NCBI RefSeq assembly: GCF_003253485.1
Contig: NZ_QKTX01000002.1
Span: 124,001 to 188,000, forward strand
Reading direction: 5' to 3'
From: Algoriphagus aquaeductus
GTDB taxonomy: Bacteria > Bacteroidota > Bacteroidia > Cytophagales > Cyclobacteriaceae
DNA length: 64,000 nt
Below are positions 14,968 to 24,760 of this stretch, one piece after another (the stretch's first letter is position 1; every line of letters starts with the position of its first letter). The notes below the pieces were generated by a model. It was not told the DNA's origin and did not search any database. It saw nothing but the letters and a program-made list of their open reading frames with translations. The position numbers and the translations under genes were made by a program.

Positions 14968-17190
14968 ATGAAAAGTACCCGAATAGTTGCCGCTTTGGCG
15001 TTTGTTCTTTTGGTTTCAAAAGTATATGCCCAAAGTTTGACACAAGAGAATGCCTTTGCTTTCAAGCTTCAGGAACCCATCACATTAGATGGAATTCTTG
15101 ATGAACCGATATGGATAGATTCAAAGGGGTGGAATGGAAACTTTAGACAGTATTTCCCCTCTGACACCTCCAAATCCCACGTCAGCACCCGTGTTAAAGT
15201 TGCCTTTGACGAAAGCAACCTGTATATCGCTGCGGTGATGGAAAATAACGGTCCCCGAAACTATGTCTCCACTTCCCTGAGACGAGACTTTCGTGGAGAA
15301 CAAAACGATGCCATCGTTTTTGTATTGGACACCTTCAACGACAAGACCAATGCTTTCCAGTTTGGAGTCAACCCCTATGGCGTACAGCGGGAAGGATTGG
15401 TATCTAACGGGGGTACTCGATCAGAAGATCTAAGCTTGGCCTGGGATAACAAATGGTTTTCTGAGTCAAAAATATTCGAAAACCATTGGCAAGTCGAAGT
15501 GATCATTCCTCTATCCACGATTCGATTTAATGAGGGTACACAAAACTGGAATGTCAATTTCTATCGCATCGACAGCCATTATGGGGAGCGAAGTACCTGG
15601 TCGCCTATTCCAAGAAATATCCCAATCATCAGTACCGCTTTTCTGAGAAAGTTAATTTTCGAAGAACCCCTGATGAAGAAGGGCTCCTCGAATATTTCTG
15701 TTATTCCTTATGTCGCAGGAAGGACTTCCAGAAATTTTTTGGAAGGAACTCAGGAAAATCTCACCCCAGCCATTGGGGGGGATGCCAAAATCGGAATTGG
15801 ACCTGCATTGAATTTGGACTTGACGTTCAACCCGGACTTTTCCCAAGTGGAAGTAGATCAGCAGGTAACCAACTTGGATCGATTTGAGATTTTCTTCCCG
15901 GAACGAAGACAATTTTTCTTAGAGAATGCCGACCTCTTCGAAAGTTTTGGACAGATGCGTTCCCGCCCGTTTTTCTCCAGAAGAATCGGCGTAGATATTG
16001 ACTCAGCCACCGGCCAAAATGTCCAAAGCAAGATTATCTATGGGGCAAGAATCAGTGGAAAACTGAATGAAAATCTACGCATCGGTGCGATGAACATGCA
16101 AACCGCCACCGACGAAAGTGCCGGGATTGTCGGAAAAAATTTTACCGTCCTTGCCCTTCAAAAAAAGGTGTTTACCCGATCCAATATCGGGCTGATCTAT
16201 GTGAATAAGGAGTCCTTGGCTTTAGATGAATTCCGGCAATTGTTTGATCCGACAGCCTACAATCGGCTGCTGGGAGTAGATTACAACCTGAATTCGGCCA
16301 ATGGGAAATGGACGGGCAAGGTTTTTTACCACCGTACGTTTGAATCAGTCGAGGTGGACAAGCCCTATTCTTTCAATGCCTATTTACTCTTTACCGATAT
16401 CCATTGGAACTGGTCACTGAGTATTCAGGATGTGGGAAAATCCTTTAACCCACAGGTAGGTTTTGTCCCCCGGGTCGACTTTAAGCGAATCAATCCTGAT
16501 TTGGCTTACCTTTTCTATCCTCAATCCAAACTGATCAACCGACATGGCCCGAAACTGGAGTTTGAAGGCTATTGGAACGAAACCCTGGGAACCACAGACC
16601 GCGATATCAATTTGGGGTATATTGTCAGGTTCAATTCTCTTGCCGAACTGGAGGTGACTCAGCGAAATCGCTATGTGTATCTTTTCGGAAATTTTGATCC
16701 CACACGAACCGGTGGAGAACCCTTAGCTGCCGGAACCGACTATACTTTCAGAAATTTTCTGGTGGATTACCGAAGCAACCCCAGAAATATGTTCAACCTT
16801 CAATTGCTTGGGGAATTTGGGCAATACTTTACAGGAAATATCCAGCGTGTCACTACGCAAACCGGAATTCGATTGGGTTATTTGGCCAATATTTCCATGA
16901 ATTTTAATTATGCCCGAATCCGGATGCCCAAGCCACAAAACGATGCGGATTTGATCCTTGTAGGGCCTAGAATTGACCTGACTTTTACAAAAAATCTATT
17001 CTGGACGACCTTTATCCAGTACAACAATCAGATCGACAACCTGAATATCAACACCCGACTGCAATGGAGATACGCTCCGGTTTCGGATTTCTTCCTGGTG
17101 TACACCGACAATTATTTCCCGGGGGATTTTATGCCGAAGCAGCGCTCGCTGGTGTTTAAGCTGAATTATTGGTTGAATTTGAAACGGTGA
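14968..17190 (+). CDS. DUF5916 outer-membrane protein with N-terminal CBM9-like domain
   Basis: About 740 residues. The chosen start gives MKSTRIVAALAFVLLVSKVYAQ, a signal peptide, directly after a consensus promoter. A CBM9-like beta-sandwich follows (ITLDGILDEPIWID, then SNLYIAAVMENN, FNDKTNAFQFGVNPYG, WQVEVIIPLSTIRF). The rest is a long DUF5916 region rich in alternating hydrophobic strands with FNPDFSQVEVDQQVTNLDRFE and FFPERRQFFLEN, predicted to form an outer-membrane barrel. The family is common in Bacteroidota. Its role is unproven, perhaps binding or passage of a carbohydrate or peptide. A palindrome follows immediately after the stop. Confidence 0.85.
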   Translation: MKSTRIVAALAFVLLVSKVYAQSLTQENAFAFKLQEPITLDGILDEPIWIDSKGWNGNFRQYFPSDTSKSHVSTRVKVAFDESNLYIAAVMENNGPRNYVSTSLRRDFRGEQNDAIVFVLDTFNDKTNAFQFGVNPYGVQREGLVSNGGTRSEDLSLAWDNKWFSESKIFENHWQVEVIIPLSTIRFNEGTQNWNVNFYRIDSHYGERSTWSPIPRNIPIISTAFLRKLIFEEPLMKKGSSNISVIPYVAGRTSRNFLEGTQENLTPAIGGDAKIGIGPALNLDLTFNPDFSQVEVDQQVTNLDRFEIFFPERRQFFLENADLFESFGQMRSRPFFSRRIGVDIDSATGQNVQSKIIYGARISGKLNENLRIGAMNMQTATDESAGIVGKNFTVLALQKKVFTRSNIGLIYVNKESLALDEFRQLFDPTAYNRLLGVDYNLNSANGKWTGKVFYHRTFESVEVDKPYSFNAYLLFTDIHWNWSLSIQDVGKSFNPQVGFVPRVDFKRINPDLAYLFYPQSKLINRHGPKLEFEGYWNETLGTTDRDINLGYIVRFNSLAELEVTQRNRYVYLFGNFDPTRTGGEPLAAGTDYTFRNFLVDYRSNPRNMFNLQLLGEFGQYFTGNIQRVTTQTGIRLGYLANISMNFNYARIRMPKPQNDADLILVGPRIDLTFTKNLFWTTFIQYNNQIDNLNINTRLQWRYAPVSDFFLVYTDNYFPGDFMPKQRSLVFKLNYWLNLKR

Positions 17191-17223
17191 AGACCTTCCA
17201 GGTTTTGAAAACCTGGAAGGTCT
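17191..17223. repeat. 33-bp perfect palindrome (AGACCT..TTTTGAAAA type), copy 1
   Basis: AGACCTTCCAGGTTTT, a central G, and its exact reverse complement fill the gap between two convergent genes. A second member of the family is at 49284-49316. Two base-pair positions differ between copies, and both differ on both arms so pairing is kept. Both copies are followed by GAAAATT. It can act as a bidirectional hairpin terminator or is a REP-like repeat. Confidence 0.8.
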
Positions 17224-17228
17224 GAAAA

Positions 17229-19634
17229 TTACCTACTCGCCTCCACCCGTACTTTTTTCCCCGTCATCAAAATCCTTCGATAGCCATCTTTGGTATCCGA
17301 GCTGACTTCTTTCCCAAGGACTTTCACTTTCGAAAATTCATCAGGAATCTCAATGGAAATGCCCCATTTCGATTGGATCTGTTCCACTTCAATGGCTCGA
17401 ACACCAGACTTATCCACATAAGTAAGTTTGATTTCATTGTCTCCCACGATGACTTTTTGAATGGCGGCTTCTTTCCAAGCCGAAGGCATCTGAGGGCGGA
17501 TGTGGATCACCTTATTTCCGGCATCAGGCTGTATGCCAAAAAACTGCATCACAATCGGCACCCCGAAGCTGTACATATTCCACGCCTGCGTAAACATGCC
17601 GTAATCCGGAGAAACCTCATACATCGATCCCGGCAAAGCAAAGCCAAAACTTCGGGTCATCCGCTTCAGGTAGTCCAGAGCTGCATCCGGATTGCCATAG
17701 TTATTTTCTCCAATGGCAGAAACTCCCGTGGGCAAGGTCATTACTGCACCCGTGTAGGAAAAGCTCTTGCTTCCTGCAAAGGACCCATCTTCATTTTCCG
17801 CCTGTTCGTCCCGATCGATACCCGTCACAAAAGTGCCGAAAGGATTGGTGTATTTTTTAGCAGTGGCCAAAGCGATTTTAGCCTTTTCCCGATCAGCGAT
17901 TCCGGTTTCCATCGGGGTATTGACTACCCAGTTGTGGAAGAGCACAAAACCCTGTTTCTGATTCTTGGGCAATGTGGATAACTTGGCTTTAGTTGCTTTC
18001 AATTCCTCAACCGCCCAAGGTTTTTTCAGCGTATCCGCACGAATAATCGCGTCATCAATCAGGTGCAAAGCCTCGTCTACCGTCCCAATAAAATCCGCAT
18101 AGCTCCCGAATTCCTCCACCCAAAAATCAGAATTGATCTTTACAACCAAGGCATCAGCAGTCTGTTGATAACTTTTGGAAAGTTCTGTTTTTCCTAGGAT
18201 TTCGGCCATTTTCGAGGCGTCTGCAAAGGCTTTTTGGGAATAAGCGGCTACGTCAATCATTTCGGATTTGAGCCCGTGGATTTCCATCATTCCATAGCCA
18301 TCGGCTAGGAGATTCCCATCTTTGTCATTTTCACGAAGTAGCCAATCCAATCCTTTTTCAATCGATGGAAAATACTTTTCCAAGAATTCCCGATCTCCTG
18401 TCCATCGATACACTTCCCAAATCGTGGATGCCCATTGCGGAGTTTCATTGATATTTCCTGGATTGAATACCGCTCCATTGGTACTTACCTCATGGATGAT
18501 TCGGCCGTTTCCGTTTTCTTTTTCGGAGAGATTGCGGATAAGTTGGAGCGTAGAGTAAACGAGGTCCTTTCTACCTGTAGCAATCAATCCCTGAATCGTG
18601 TATTCGCTATCGACTCCAAAAAACCAAGGATAATCCTGCAGGCCTGCTCCGAAACCCCGACCTATACCCGGTACCTCACGCACCAGCCAATCTGTGTTAT
18701 ACTTGATCCATTGAAAGGTTTGCTGCAATTCCGCATCGGGAATCTGTATTTCCGCTTGTTGGGCTAGATCTTCATAACGCTTCTTCTTGGCAAACCAGTC
18801 GGTATCCAAGTTTTGCCTAAGATCTACCAAGGTTTCCATGGCTTTTAATTCGCTTTCGGTAGAACCAGCAATAAAGACAGGAATAATTTGCTCAGACCCT
18901 GCAGGCAAGTTCACTTCCAGAGAAAATCCAGCAGTCGCCCCATTTCCTTTGGGAGAATAGGTACAAGCCAGTTCATCTTGAGGAAGAAGAGAAATTCCCT
19001 CAGCTGTACCCAAAACGGCAAACCAAGGATTCCCTTGATCTTTTGCCGAAAAGGTATTTGTCATTTCATCGAATGAAATGACATCGGCTTGATCAATCAT
19101 TCCGGTTCGCTCTCCAAGCCAAACCGGCATCAAATCCACGAATGCGTTGAATTGAAATTGGATTGTTTTTTCAGACTTATCCACATTTTTAATCCTGAAA
19201 AGAACGGTCATACCTTCCTTCCCATCGGGCACAAAATGCAAGCGTTCTATTTCTATCCCTGAGCTTTCCAGTGGAAACTGAAGTACATTCGAAAAAGGAT
19301 AATTGGTAAATGAGGTGGCTTTGTCCAGACAATAATTTTCACCATCCACATTTATAGAGGCTGTAAATCCATCCATCAGTTTGATCGGATGAAGCCAAAT
19401 ACCACCCATCTCGCCCTCCACGTGCCAACCCAAATCCGGGAAAGAACCGTTTTGATGACCGATCAGATATACCCGATCACCGGCAGCCACGAATGGGGAA
19501 GCGAGGTATTCGGATTTTCCTTTAAGCCCTTCTTGAGCAGTTAAATCCTCAAACAAGATTTGTTCGGGAGAATAGGTGGGCTGGCAAGAAAGCAGGAATC
19601 CCACTACCACTACAAAGAGAATATGTCGTATCAT
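17229..19634 (-). CDS. lipoprotein six-hairpin glycosidase (glycogen-debranching-like)
   Basis: An 801-residue protein with a lipoprotein signal (MIRHILFVVVVGFLLSCQ, cysteine 17). The N-terminal 270 residues look like a beta-sandwich domain. The middle and C-terminal part has (alpha/alpha)6-toroid features of six-hairpin glycosidases: GFGAGLQDYPWFFGVDSEYTIQ, INETPQWASTIWEVYRWTGD, DKDGNLLADGYGMMEI, AYSQKAFADASKMAEI, and near the end SYTGAVMTLPTG. These recall amylo-alpha-1,6-glucosidase and rhamnosidase-type proteins. The bond attacked is not certain. It is probably attached to the periplasmic face and acts on oligosaccharides. It is divergent from the cryptochrome gene and stands alone. Confidence 0.78.
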   Translation of the reverse strand: MIRHILFVVVVGFLLSCQPTYSPEQILFEDLTAQEGLKGKSEYLASPFVAAGDRVYLIGHQNGSFPDLGWHVEGEMGGIWLHPIKLMDGFTASINVDGENYCLDKATSFTNYPFSNVLQFPLESSGIEIERLHFVPDGKEGMTVLFRIKNVDKSEKTIQFQFNAFVDLMPVWLGERTGMIDQADVISFDEMTNTFSAKDQGNPWFAVLGTAEGISLLPQDELACTYSPKGNGATAGFSLEVNLPAGSEQIIPVFIAGSTESELKAMETLVDLRQNLDTDWFAKKKRYEDLAQQAEIQIPDAELQQTFQWIKYNTDWLVREVPGIGRGFGAGLQDYPWFFGVDSEYTIQGLIATGRKDLVYSTLQLIRNLSEKENGNGRIIHEVSTNGAVFNPGNINETPQWASTIWEVYRWTGDREFLEKYFPSIEKGLDWLLRENDKDGNLLADGYGMMEIHGLKSEMIDVAAYSQKAFADASKMAEILGKTELSKSYQQTADALVVKINSDFWVEEFGSYADFIGTVDEALHLIDDAIIRADTLKKPWAVEELKATKAKLSTLPKNQKQGFVLFHNWVVNTPMETGIADREKAKIALATAKKYTNPFGTFVTGIDRDEQAENEDGSFAGSKSFSYTGAVMTLPTGVSAIGENNYGNPDAALDYLKRMTRSFGFALPGSMYEVSPDYGMFTQAWNMYSFGVPIVMQFFGIQPDAGNKVIHIRPQMPSAWKEAAIQKVIVGDNEIKLTYVDKSGVRAIEVEQIQSKWGISIEIPDEFSKVKVLGKEVSSDTKDGYRRILMTGKKVRVEASR

Positions 19635-19805
19635 CCTTCATCAATTTGTCTCAAATTAGGCCATAGGGTTGAATAATGGAGGTTCTACCAAAAAATAAAA
19701 TGCGTAAGAACTGGAGAAATCGATTTCCTCACGGCCCCAAAAAAGCCAAAAATATTTTTTGTGGAAGTTTCCAAACACTTTTCTTAAACAGCCTGTTCGC
19801 CAATC

Positions 19806-21248
19806 ATGAAGTACAACAGGATCCTGGTTTGGTTTAGAAACGACCTAAGGCTAAGAGATAATGAAACACTTTCCCGGGCAATTCAGCAGGGAATTGAAGT
19901 TATTCCTGTTTATTGCTTTGATCCTGGGATGTTTGGAAAAACCGAATTGGGATTTCCGAAAACGGGGTCCATTCGAGCCAAATTCCTGTTGGAATCTGTT
20001 GCCGATTTGCGTCAGTCTTTTCGCAGGCTTGGCGGAGATTTGGCGATTCTTCAGGGGAAGCCGGAAGAAGCCGTCATTGAGCTGGCCAAAAAAGTGGAAG
20101 CCAAGGCCATTTTCTTCTCGAAAGAAGTCACTTCCGAAGAACGAAATGTGGATAAGTCTTTGGAAAAAGCTGCATTTTCAAATGGAATTGCCTGCGAAAG
20201 CTTCTGGCAGAGTACGCTTTACCATTTGGACGATCTTCCATTTCCGGCTAAACAAACTCCCGAAGTATTTACCCAGTTCAGAAAGGAAGTTGAAAAACAG
20301 AGCAAAATTCGACTGACTTTTCCTGAGCCTACCCAAATAAATTACCCAAGTAAGGCACTGAGTTCTGTAGCATCAGAATTGCCAAACCTAAAAACCTATG
20401 GACTGGAGGAACCAAAGCAGGATGTCAAATCGTGGTTGGAGATGAAAGGTGGAGAGACATCTGCGCTGGGGCGACTCCGGTCCTATTTCTGGGAAAAAGA
20501 TTTGCTCAAAGTGTACAAGGAAACCAGAAATGGGCTGATCGGAATGGACTACAGTTCCAAATTTTCTCCTTGGTTGGCTTTGGGCTGTATTTCGCCTCGG
20601 ACGATTTATGAAGAAGTCAAAAAGTACGAGCGGGAGAGAAAGAAAAACGACAGTACCTATTGGCTGATTTTCGAGCTGATTTGGAGAGATTATTTCCGGT
20701 TTATCGCAAAGAAACACGGAGACAAAATATTTGAAATTCAAGGCATCCGATCTCAAAAGGACTCCTGGAGGAGAGACAAGGCGCAGTTTCAGCGCTGGGT
20801 AGAGGGGTTGACGGGAGTTCCTTTTGTGGATGCCAATATGCGGGAACTGAAAACGACTGGATTTATGTCCAACCGAGGTCGGCAAAATGTGGCAAGCTAC
20901 TTGGTCAATGACCTGGGGATGGATTGGACTTGGGGAGCAAGCTACTTCGAAAGTCAGCTGATTGATTACGATGTCTGCTCTAACTGGGGCAACTGGATGT
21001 ATGTGGGAGGCGTAGGAAATGACCCTAGGGAAAATCGGTATTTCAATATTCTCCGACAGGCAAATAATTACGATAAAAAAGGTGATTTTGTAAGGCTTTG
21101 GATTCCTGAATTACAGTCGATTAAGGGATTTGATATCCATCAGCCTTGGGAGTTATCCACATCCCAATTGAGGGCATTAAAGATTCAACTCGGCCATACT
21201 TATCCACAGCCTCAAGTAAAAATTCCGACGCTTGAAAAGTCTTATTAA
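19806..21248 (+). CDS. cryptochrome DASH / photolyase
   Basis: A 480-residue FAD-dependent photolyase-family protein. The N-terminal Rossmann domain starts ILVWFRNDLRLRDNETL, and the C-terminal FAD domain has GCISPRTIYEEV, FELIWRDYFRF, GVPFVDANMRELKTTGFMSNRGRQNVASYLVNDL, WTWGASYFESQLIDYDVCSNWGNW and GNDPRENRYFN. The NRGRQ/ASYL and WGNWMY features are those of the DASH class, which repairs cyclobutane dimers in single-stranded DNA. It stands alone in the region; no carotenoid or MerR light-regulator genes are nearby. The C-terminal tail contains two TTATCCACA 9-mers 47 bp apart. Confidence 0.93.
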   Translation: MKYNRILVWFRNDLRLRDNETLSRAIQQGIEVIPVYCFDPGMFGKTELGFPKTGSIRAKFLLESVADLRQSFRRLGGDLAILQGKPEEAVIELAKKVEAKAIFFSKEVTSEERNVDKSLEKAAFSNGIACESFWQSTLYHLDDLPFPAKQTPEVFTQFRKEVEKQSKIRLTFPEPTQINYPSKALSSVASELPNLKTYGLEEPKQDVKSWLEMKGGETSALGRLRSYFWEKDLLKVYKETRNGLIGMDYSSKFSPWLALGCISPRTIYEEVKKYERERKKNDSTYWLIFELIWRDYFRFIAKKHGDKIFEIQGIRSQKDSWRRDKAQFQRWVEGLTGVPFVDANMRELKTTGFMSNRGRQNVASYLVNDLGMDWTWGASYFESQLIDYDVCSNWGNWMYVGGVGNDPRENRYFNILRQANNYDKKGDFVRLWIPELQSIKGFDIHQPWELSTSQLRALKIQLGHTYPQPQVKIPTLEKSY

Positions 21249-21264
21249 GGTTGCTGATTACCCA

Positions 21265-21522
21265 TTAAACCTCAGAGTTCTGGGGTTTTTTCTTTTGGAA
21301 TTTATCCTTGTTAAACCTTCCAATCCATAAGTAATTCAAAACAGTCATTCCTGTATTTATAAAAATTAACTGAAACCAAGTCTCCCATTCATATATCACC
21401 GAAAAATCAAAACTGAGCGTGGGATAAACATAAGCTTGTCCAAGAAGAAAGAAAAATATACTGAAAGTTATTATTCCTATCCAAGTTGGTTTCCATTTAA
21501 GGTAGTCGATGAAATCTCTCAT
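21265..21522 (-). CDS. small two-helix membrane protein, unknown
   Basis: An 85-residue protein with two hydrophobic segments (about 13-33 and 47-68) and a lysine-rich C-terminal tail (GRFNKDKFQKKKPQ). I do not recognise a family. Codon use and length look like a genuine small gene. It lies 42 bp downstream of dinD in the same direction and so may share its transcript, and is convergent with the cryptochrome gene. Confidence 0.6.
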   Translation of the reverse strand: MRDFIDYLKWKPTWIGIITFSIFFFLLGQAYVYPTLSFDFSVIYEWETWFQLIFINTGMTVLNYLWIGRFNKDKFQKKKPQNSEV

Positions 21523-21564
21523 TTTTCTATCTAAATTTTAAATTCGGTCTTGAATGATGAGTTA

Positions 21565-22401
21565 CTACTTTTTCTTCTTAGTTTCTTTCAACACACTTTT
21601 CTCATCCCCTTCAAGCCTTCTCCTCAATTTTTTAACATCTTCGGCCGGAGGCAAATTTTCAGGAATAATCCCCCTTTGAGTTAGCATATCTCTCACAGCC
21701 AAATTGTTATCCACATGTTCCGCTTCGATTTTGTTCTGGCCTCTCAAGTCTTTGGCTTGCACATTCAACCCCGTCATTTCATTGGCTAGATCTTTGGCTT
21801 TAATACTTATCGTGGGCAAAAAATCAGCAACCGGGCGGCTATCAGGTATTCCCAATTTCTTTTTTAACTGCTGGGTGGATAGACGGAAAAGAGCTTGGTC
21901 TCCTTTGCTTCGAATCAACGCAAAGCCCTGACTGTCGACTCCTCTTTCATACAAAATCCCTGAGAGTTGTTTTTCGGTTTGGCTCAATTTTTCCCTTGCT
22001 TTTACACGTTCATAAGCCAATAATCGCTGCTCAACTAGTTCTGCCCTTCTTGTCTGAACAGCAAAGTAATTTTGAGCAAAGGCGATTTCCTCTTTACGGC
22101 TATCCCCATTTTGTGCTATCAGATAGCAGGCATATCGGGTTAAAAGAATATCATCGATTTCTTTTTCTGCCCCAGAACCAATTTTGACCATTTTCCTGAC
22201 GTCAGGAAAATGGTATTGTATTTCCTCTCCGGCATGTTGGCAAGCTTCCTTTGCTCTTTGAATTACCTTTTCAAAATTCTCCCATTTGCTGTAGCCTAAG
22301 AGCTTTTGCAATTCCCTGGCACTCCAACATTCTACACCTTCCAACTCAGCAGCCGCAGCTTCAAACTGAGCAAACAGTTTTTTAATTTCATCGGACTTCA
22401 T
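21565..22401 (-). CDS. dinD: DNA-damage-inducible protein D (DinD)
   Basis: A 278-residue protein with the DinD layout. A BRO-N/KilA-like N-terminal part reads WSARELQKLLGYSKWENFEKVIQRAKEAC (about 25-53), then LLTRYACYLIAQNGD and QNYFAVQTRRAELVEQRL. The C-terminal half contains GYLYE-like GILYERGVDSQGFALIRSKGDQALF and AKDLANEMT. In enterobacteria DinD is LexA-controlled and inhibits RecA-mediated recombination. No LexA box could be recognised upstream here. Such genes are often carried by mobile or accessory segments, and a non-conserved small membrane gene follows. Confidence 0.88.
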   Translation of the reverse strand: MKSDEIKKLFAQFEAAAAELEGVECWSARELQKLLGYSKWENFEKVIQRAKEACQHAGEEIQYHFPDVRKMVKIGSGAEKEIDDILLTRYACYLIAQNGDSRKEEIAFAQNYFAVQTRRAELVEQRLLAYERVKAREKLSQTEKQLSGILYERGVDSQGFALIRSKGDQALFRLSTQQLKKKLGIPDSRPVADFLPTISIKAKDLANEMTGLNVQAKDLRGQNKIEAEHVDNNLAVRDMLTQRGIIPENLPPAEDVKKLRRRLEGDEKSVLKETKKKK

Positions 22402-22458
22402 AGCAATAAAAGTTTGTTTGAAAAATAGCTTAATTCCTACTTAATAGGATTAACCAAT

Positions 22459-23691
22459 TTAATCATTCCAACTAATATTCGGCAGCTTCGCCGGTATCTG
22501 CTTTTTTCTTTTCAATTCTCTCTGGTACAGATAGTCTCCCAACTCTGCGAAAAAAGGTAATCCGATTTCTTTGGTCTCGTACTTGTCGTCGTTGAGAATT
22601 TGATCCTCGTTGACATAGACCACTGCGGAAACAAAAAACTCCACGCCTGTTTCATAATCCACAAAATAGGACCCGTCAATCAGGAATCCATAAGACCAGC
22701 CTGTTTTGTTGAAAATCCGAAATCTGGAAGGAATCGGGGTTTTGTCGGCCCCAAACTTGAAAAACTTCGAATAGCTATCATAGTATTCCATAGTGTCGTA
22801 CTTGGGAAAACTACTTTCTCGGGGTAGCATACGCATGTACTTCAATACAAAGTTGCGATGCTCCTCATTCAGATTAAACCGCTCGATCCCTACAAAAGCT
22901 TCTGGAAAGACGATTCGCTTAACTACTCCATGAAGATCCGAGAGGGCAAACTTGTTTTTATAGGAAAAATCCATTCCTCCCTGAATCAAAGAATCATTGC
23001 GGTAAAAAGCCTGACCTATTTTTGGATTCCCCGGCACCACAAAGACACTGTCCGAATGTCTTTCGGGAAGTTCCAACAAGGTCTTTCCAGAGTTATCCAC
23101 AAATCGAACCGGGTTGAAATGCCTGTTTTCATCCGGAGAAATCGGAAAGCTCAAGCGCTGGGTGATGACCGTGTTCAATAGACCCTTTTCCCTTAGCTTT
23201 TGATTGATATAGTCCATCCCCATCAACTCATAGAGTCGGTTGGAAGCATCATTGTCAGAAACCAGCAAAATCTTCTTGATGTAATGCCCGATGCTAGGAA
23301 GACCATTTTGTGAAGTGGAATCAGTAAATGCAGGAAGTTGTGAGGGCCTTACCGAATCGGTAAGCATGGTTGTTTCCAAGGTCAAGCCCTCGATATTTCG
23401 CTCCTCGAGCCACTCCAAGGCCAACAAAGCAATCGGTAGCTTCACCGTGGATGCGGGATAGAAATAGTGATTATCGTTCAGATTAAAGGAATGGTCTGTA
23501 AAAAGCGGATTCCCGTGTTCATTGCGGTCAATCTGCGTATAGATAATCTGAACCTGGAACTTAGCAGTATCCGAAAGTACTTTTTTCAAAGTCGGGTAGT
23601 TTTCCAATCCTTCCTCAAAAAGCACAGGATCTTTGCTCTCGCAAGAAATCATCCCAAAAGAAACGGCGAGGAGATAGAGTAGCTTTTTCAT
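22459..23691 (-). CDS. class A beta-lactamase-like serine hydrolase (lipoprotein)
   Basis: A 410-residue lipoprotein (MKKLLYLLAVSFGMISCES; cysteine 17). The penicillin-recognising fold motifs are all visible: S81-x-x-K84 in PASTVKL, S145-D146-N147 in VSDNDAS, and KTG in FNKTGWSYGF. That is a class A beta-lactamase/serine-hydrolase arrangement, but the protein is about 120 residues longer than a true class A beta-lactamase and carries extra segments around the catalytic core. It could therefore be a peptidase or esterase rather than an antibiotic-resistance enzyme. The ATG overlaps the stop of the upstream PLP-enzyme gene by 4 bp, so the two are translationally coupled. Confidence 0.82.
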   Translation of the reverse strand: MKKLLYLLAVSFGMISCESKDPVLFEEGLENYPTLKKVLSDTAKFQVQIIYTQIDRNEHGNPLFTDHSFNLNDNHYFYPASTVKLPIALLALEWLEERNIEGLTLETTMLTDSVRPSQLPAFTDSTSQNGLPSIGHYIKKILLVSDNDASNRLYELMGMDYINQKLREKGLLNTVITQRLSFPISPDENRHFNPVRFVDNSGKTLLELPERHSDSVFVVPGNPKIGQAFYRNDSLIQGGMDFSYKNKFALSDLHGVVKRIVFPEAFVGIERFNLNEEHRNFVLKYMRMLPRESSFPKYDTMEYYDSYSKFFKFGADKTPIPSRFRIFNKTGWSYGFLIDGSYFVDYETGVEFFVSAVVYVNEDQILNDDKYETKEIGLPFFAELGDYLYQRELKRKKQIPAKLPNISWND

Positions 23692-24752
23692 AATTCTTCG
23701 TCGAGATAATGTATCGCTTCAACAAGTGCCATAAGGTCAAAAAGCGAATGAAAACCGGAAAGGACGATACGACTGATACGGGGACTTTCCGGGGTGGGGT
23801 AGGAAAAAGAGGACGTGATAAATCCCATTTTCTCCAACTCATCCGACCAAGTGGGATCTTTCAGCACAAAAACCGGGAATTTTGCCAAACCTGAAACTGT
23901 AGATAAGTCGGCTGTTTCCTGATGAAAAATAGCGGAGAAGTCTTTGATTTTTTGACTTTGGGCTTTGTAGATATCCTGAGTTTCCAGAAATGCCTGAAGA
24001 TTAGCTGGAGGACAAGGCGAAGCTCCTGCAAAGATCGCCTGTGCTTTGATTCCCTCAATCACTTCCTTTTTTCCCAAAATAATACCAGCCGGCATGGCCA
24101 AGCCTTTACCCAAGGATCCGGAGATGACCAAATTCACATTCTGAAATGAATTTTCAGCATAAGTACCGAAAACATTTTTTCCCAAAACCCCAAAGGCATG
24201 ACTGTCATCAATCAGGAGTGTGACCTCATGCTTTTTGGCTACTTCCTGAACCCATAAATAGTCATGAATCTCGGCTCGAAGCGGATCAACCACATTCCCT
24301 AAAATAAGAATTTTCCTAGGTGAAAGCTGCTCTGATTGGTCCAAACACTGAATTTTCCATTGTGTAAAATTCAATTGAACATCAGGTTTAAAGCTTGCCG
24401 GCAGAATAGCAGGATGCGTGTCCGGTGCTGCCCAACAGAGATCCGATTTTGGAAACAAATACTGAATGGCGGTAATCCCCGACAGGTATCCCGAATTCAT
24501 CACTGCAGCATCTTCAGCCTGAGCTTTTTTTGCGAAATACTGCTCAAACGCTTCATAAACCTTCAATCGAACATTGTTGACACGGCTTAGCCCATGGCTG
24601 AATCCGTATTGTCGGATGCAGTCTAATAATACTGCTTGGTAATGTTGATCATGATCAATACCCAGATAGGACGTCCCACTGAAAAAGAGGTAACTCTTTT
24701 TCCCGACCTGAATAGTCGGGCCAATACGCTGATCGAGGTTAATATTTTTCAC
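23688..24752 (-). CDS. AONS-like (alpha-oxoamine synthase family) PLP-dependent enzyme
   Basis: A 354-residue fold-type I PLP enzyme. Visible signatures are LFFSGTSYLGIDHD near the N-terminus, GFSHGLSRVNNVRLKVYEAFEQYFA, the PLP-ring aspartate in LLIDDSHAFGVLG, and the Schiff-base lysine in SGSLGKGLAMPAG. These are characteristic of 8-amino-7-oxononanoate synthase, KBL and serine-palmitoyltransferase relatives. The substrate-recognition stretch usually reading D-x-x-x-H-A-S is altered to APDTHPAIL, and the protein is shorter than BioF. No other biotin genes are adjacent. The acyl substrate is unknown; a biotin role is possible but not supported by context. Confidence 0.8.
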   Translation of the reverse strand: MKNINLDQRIGPTIQVGKKSYLFFSGTSYLGIDHDQHYQAVLLDCIRQYGFSHGLSRVNNVRLKVYEAFEQYFAKKAQAEDAAVMNSGYLSGITAIQYLFPKSDLCWAAPDTHPAILPASFKPDVQLNFTQWKIQCLDQSEQLSPRKILILGNVVDPLRAEIHDYLWVQEVAKKHEVTLLIDDSHAFGVLGKNVFGTYAENSFQNVNLVISGSLGKGLAMPAGIILGKKEVIEGIKAQAIFAGASPCPPANLQAFLETQDIYKAQSQKIKDFSAIFHQETADLSTVSGLAKFPVFVLKDPTWSDELEKMGFITSSFSYPTPESPRISRIVLSGFHSLFDLMALVEAIHYLDEEL

Positions 24753-24760
24753 CGATGGGC

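Noticed and set aside
22459..23691. Calling the serine hydrolase an antibiotic-resistance beta-lactamase
   Set aside because: The three motifs are present, but the protein is far longer than class A enzymes and coupled to a metabolic gene, so a resistance role is not supported.
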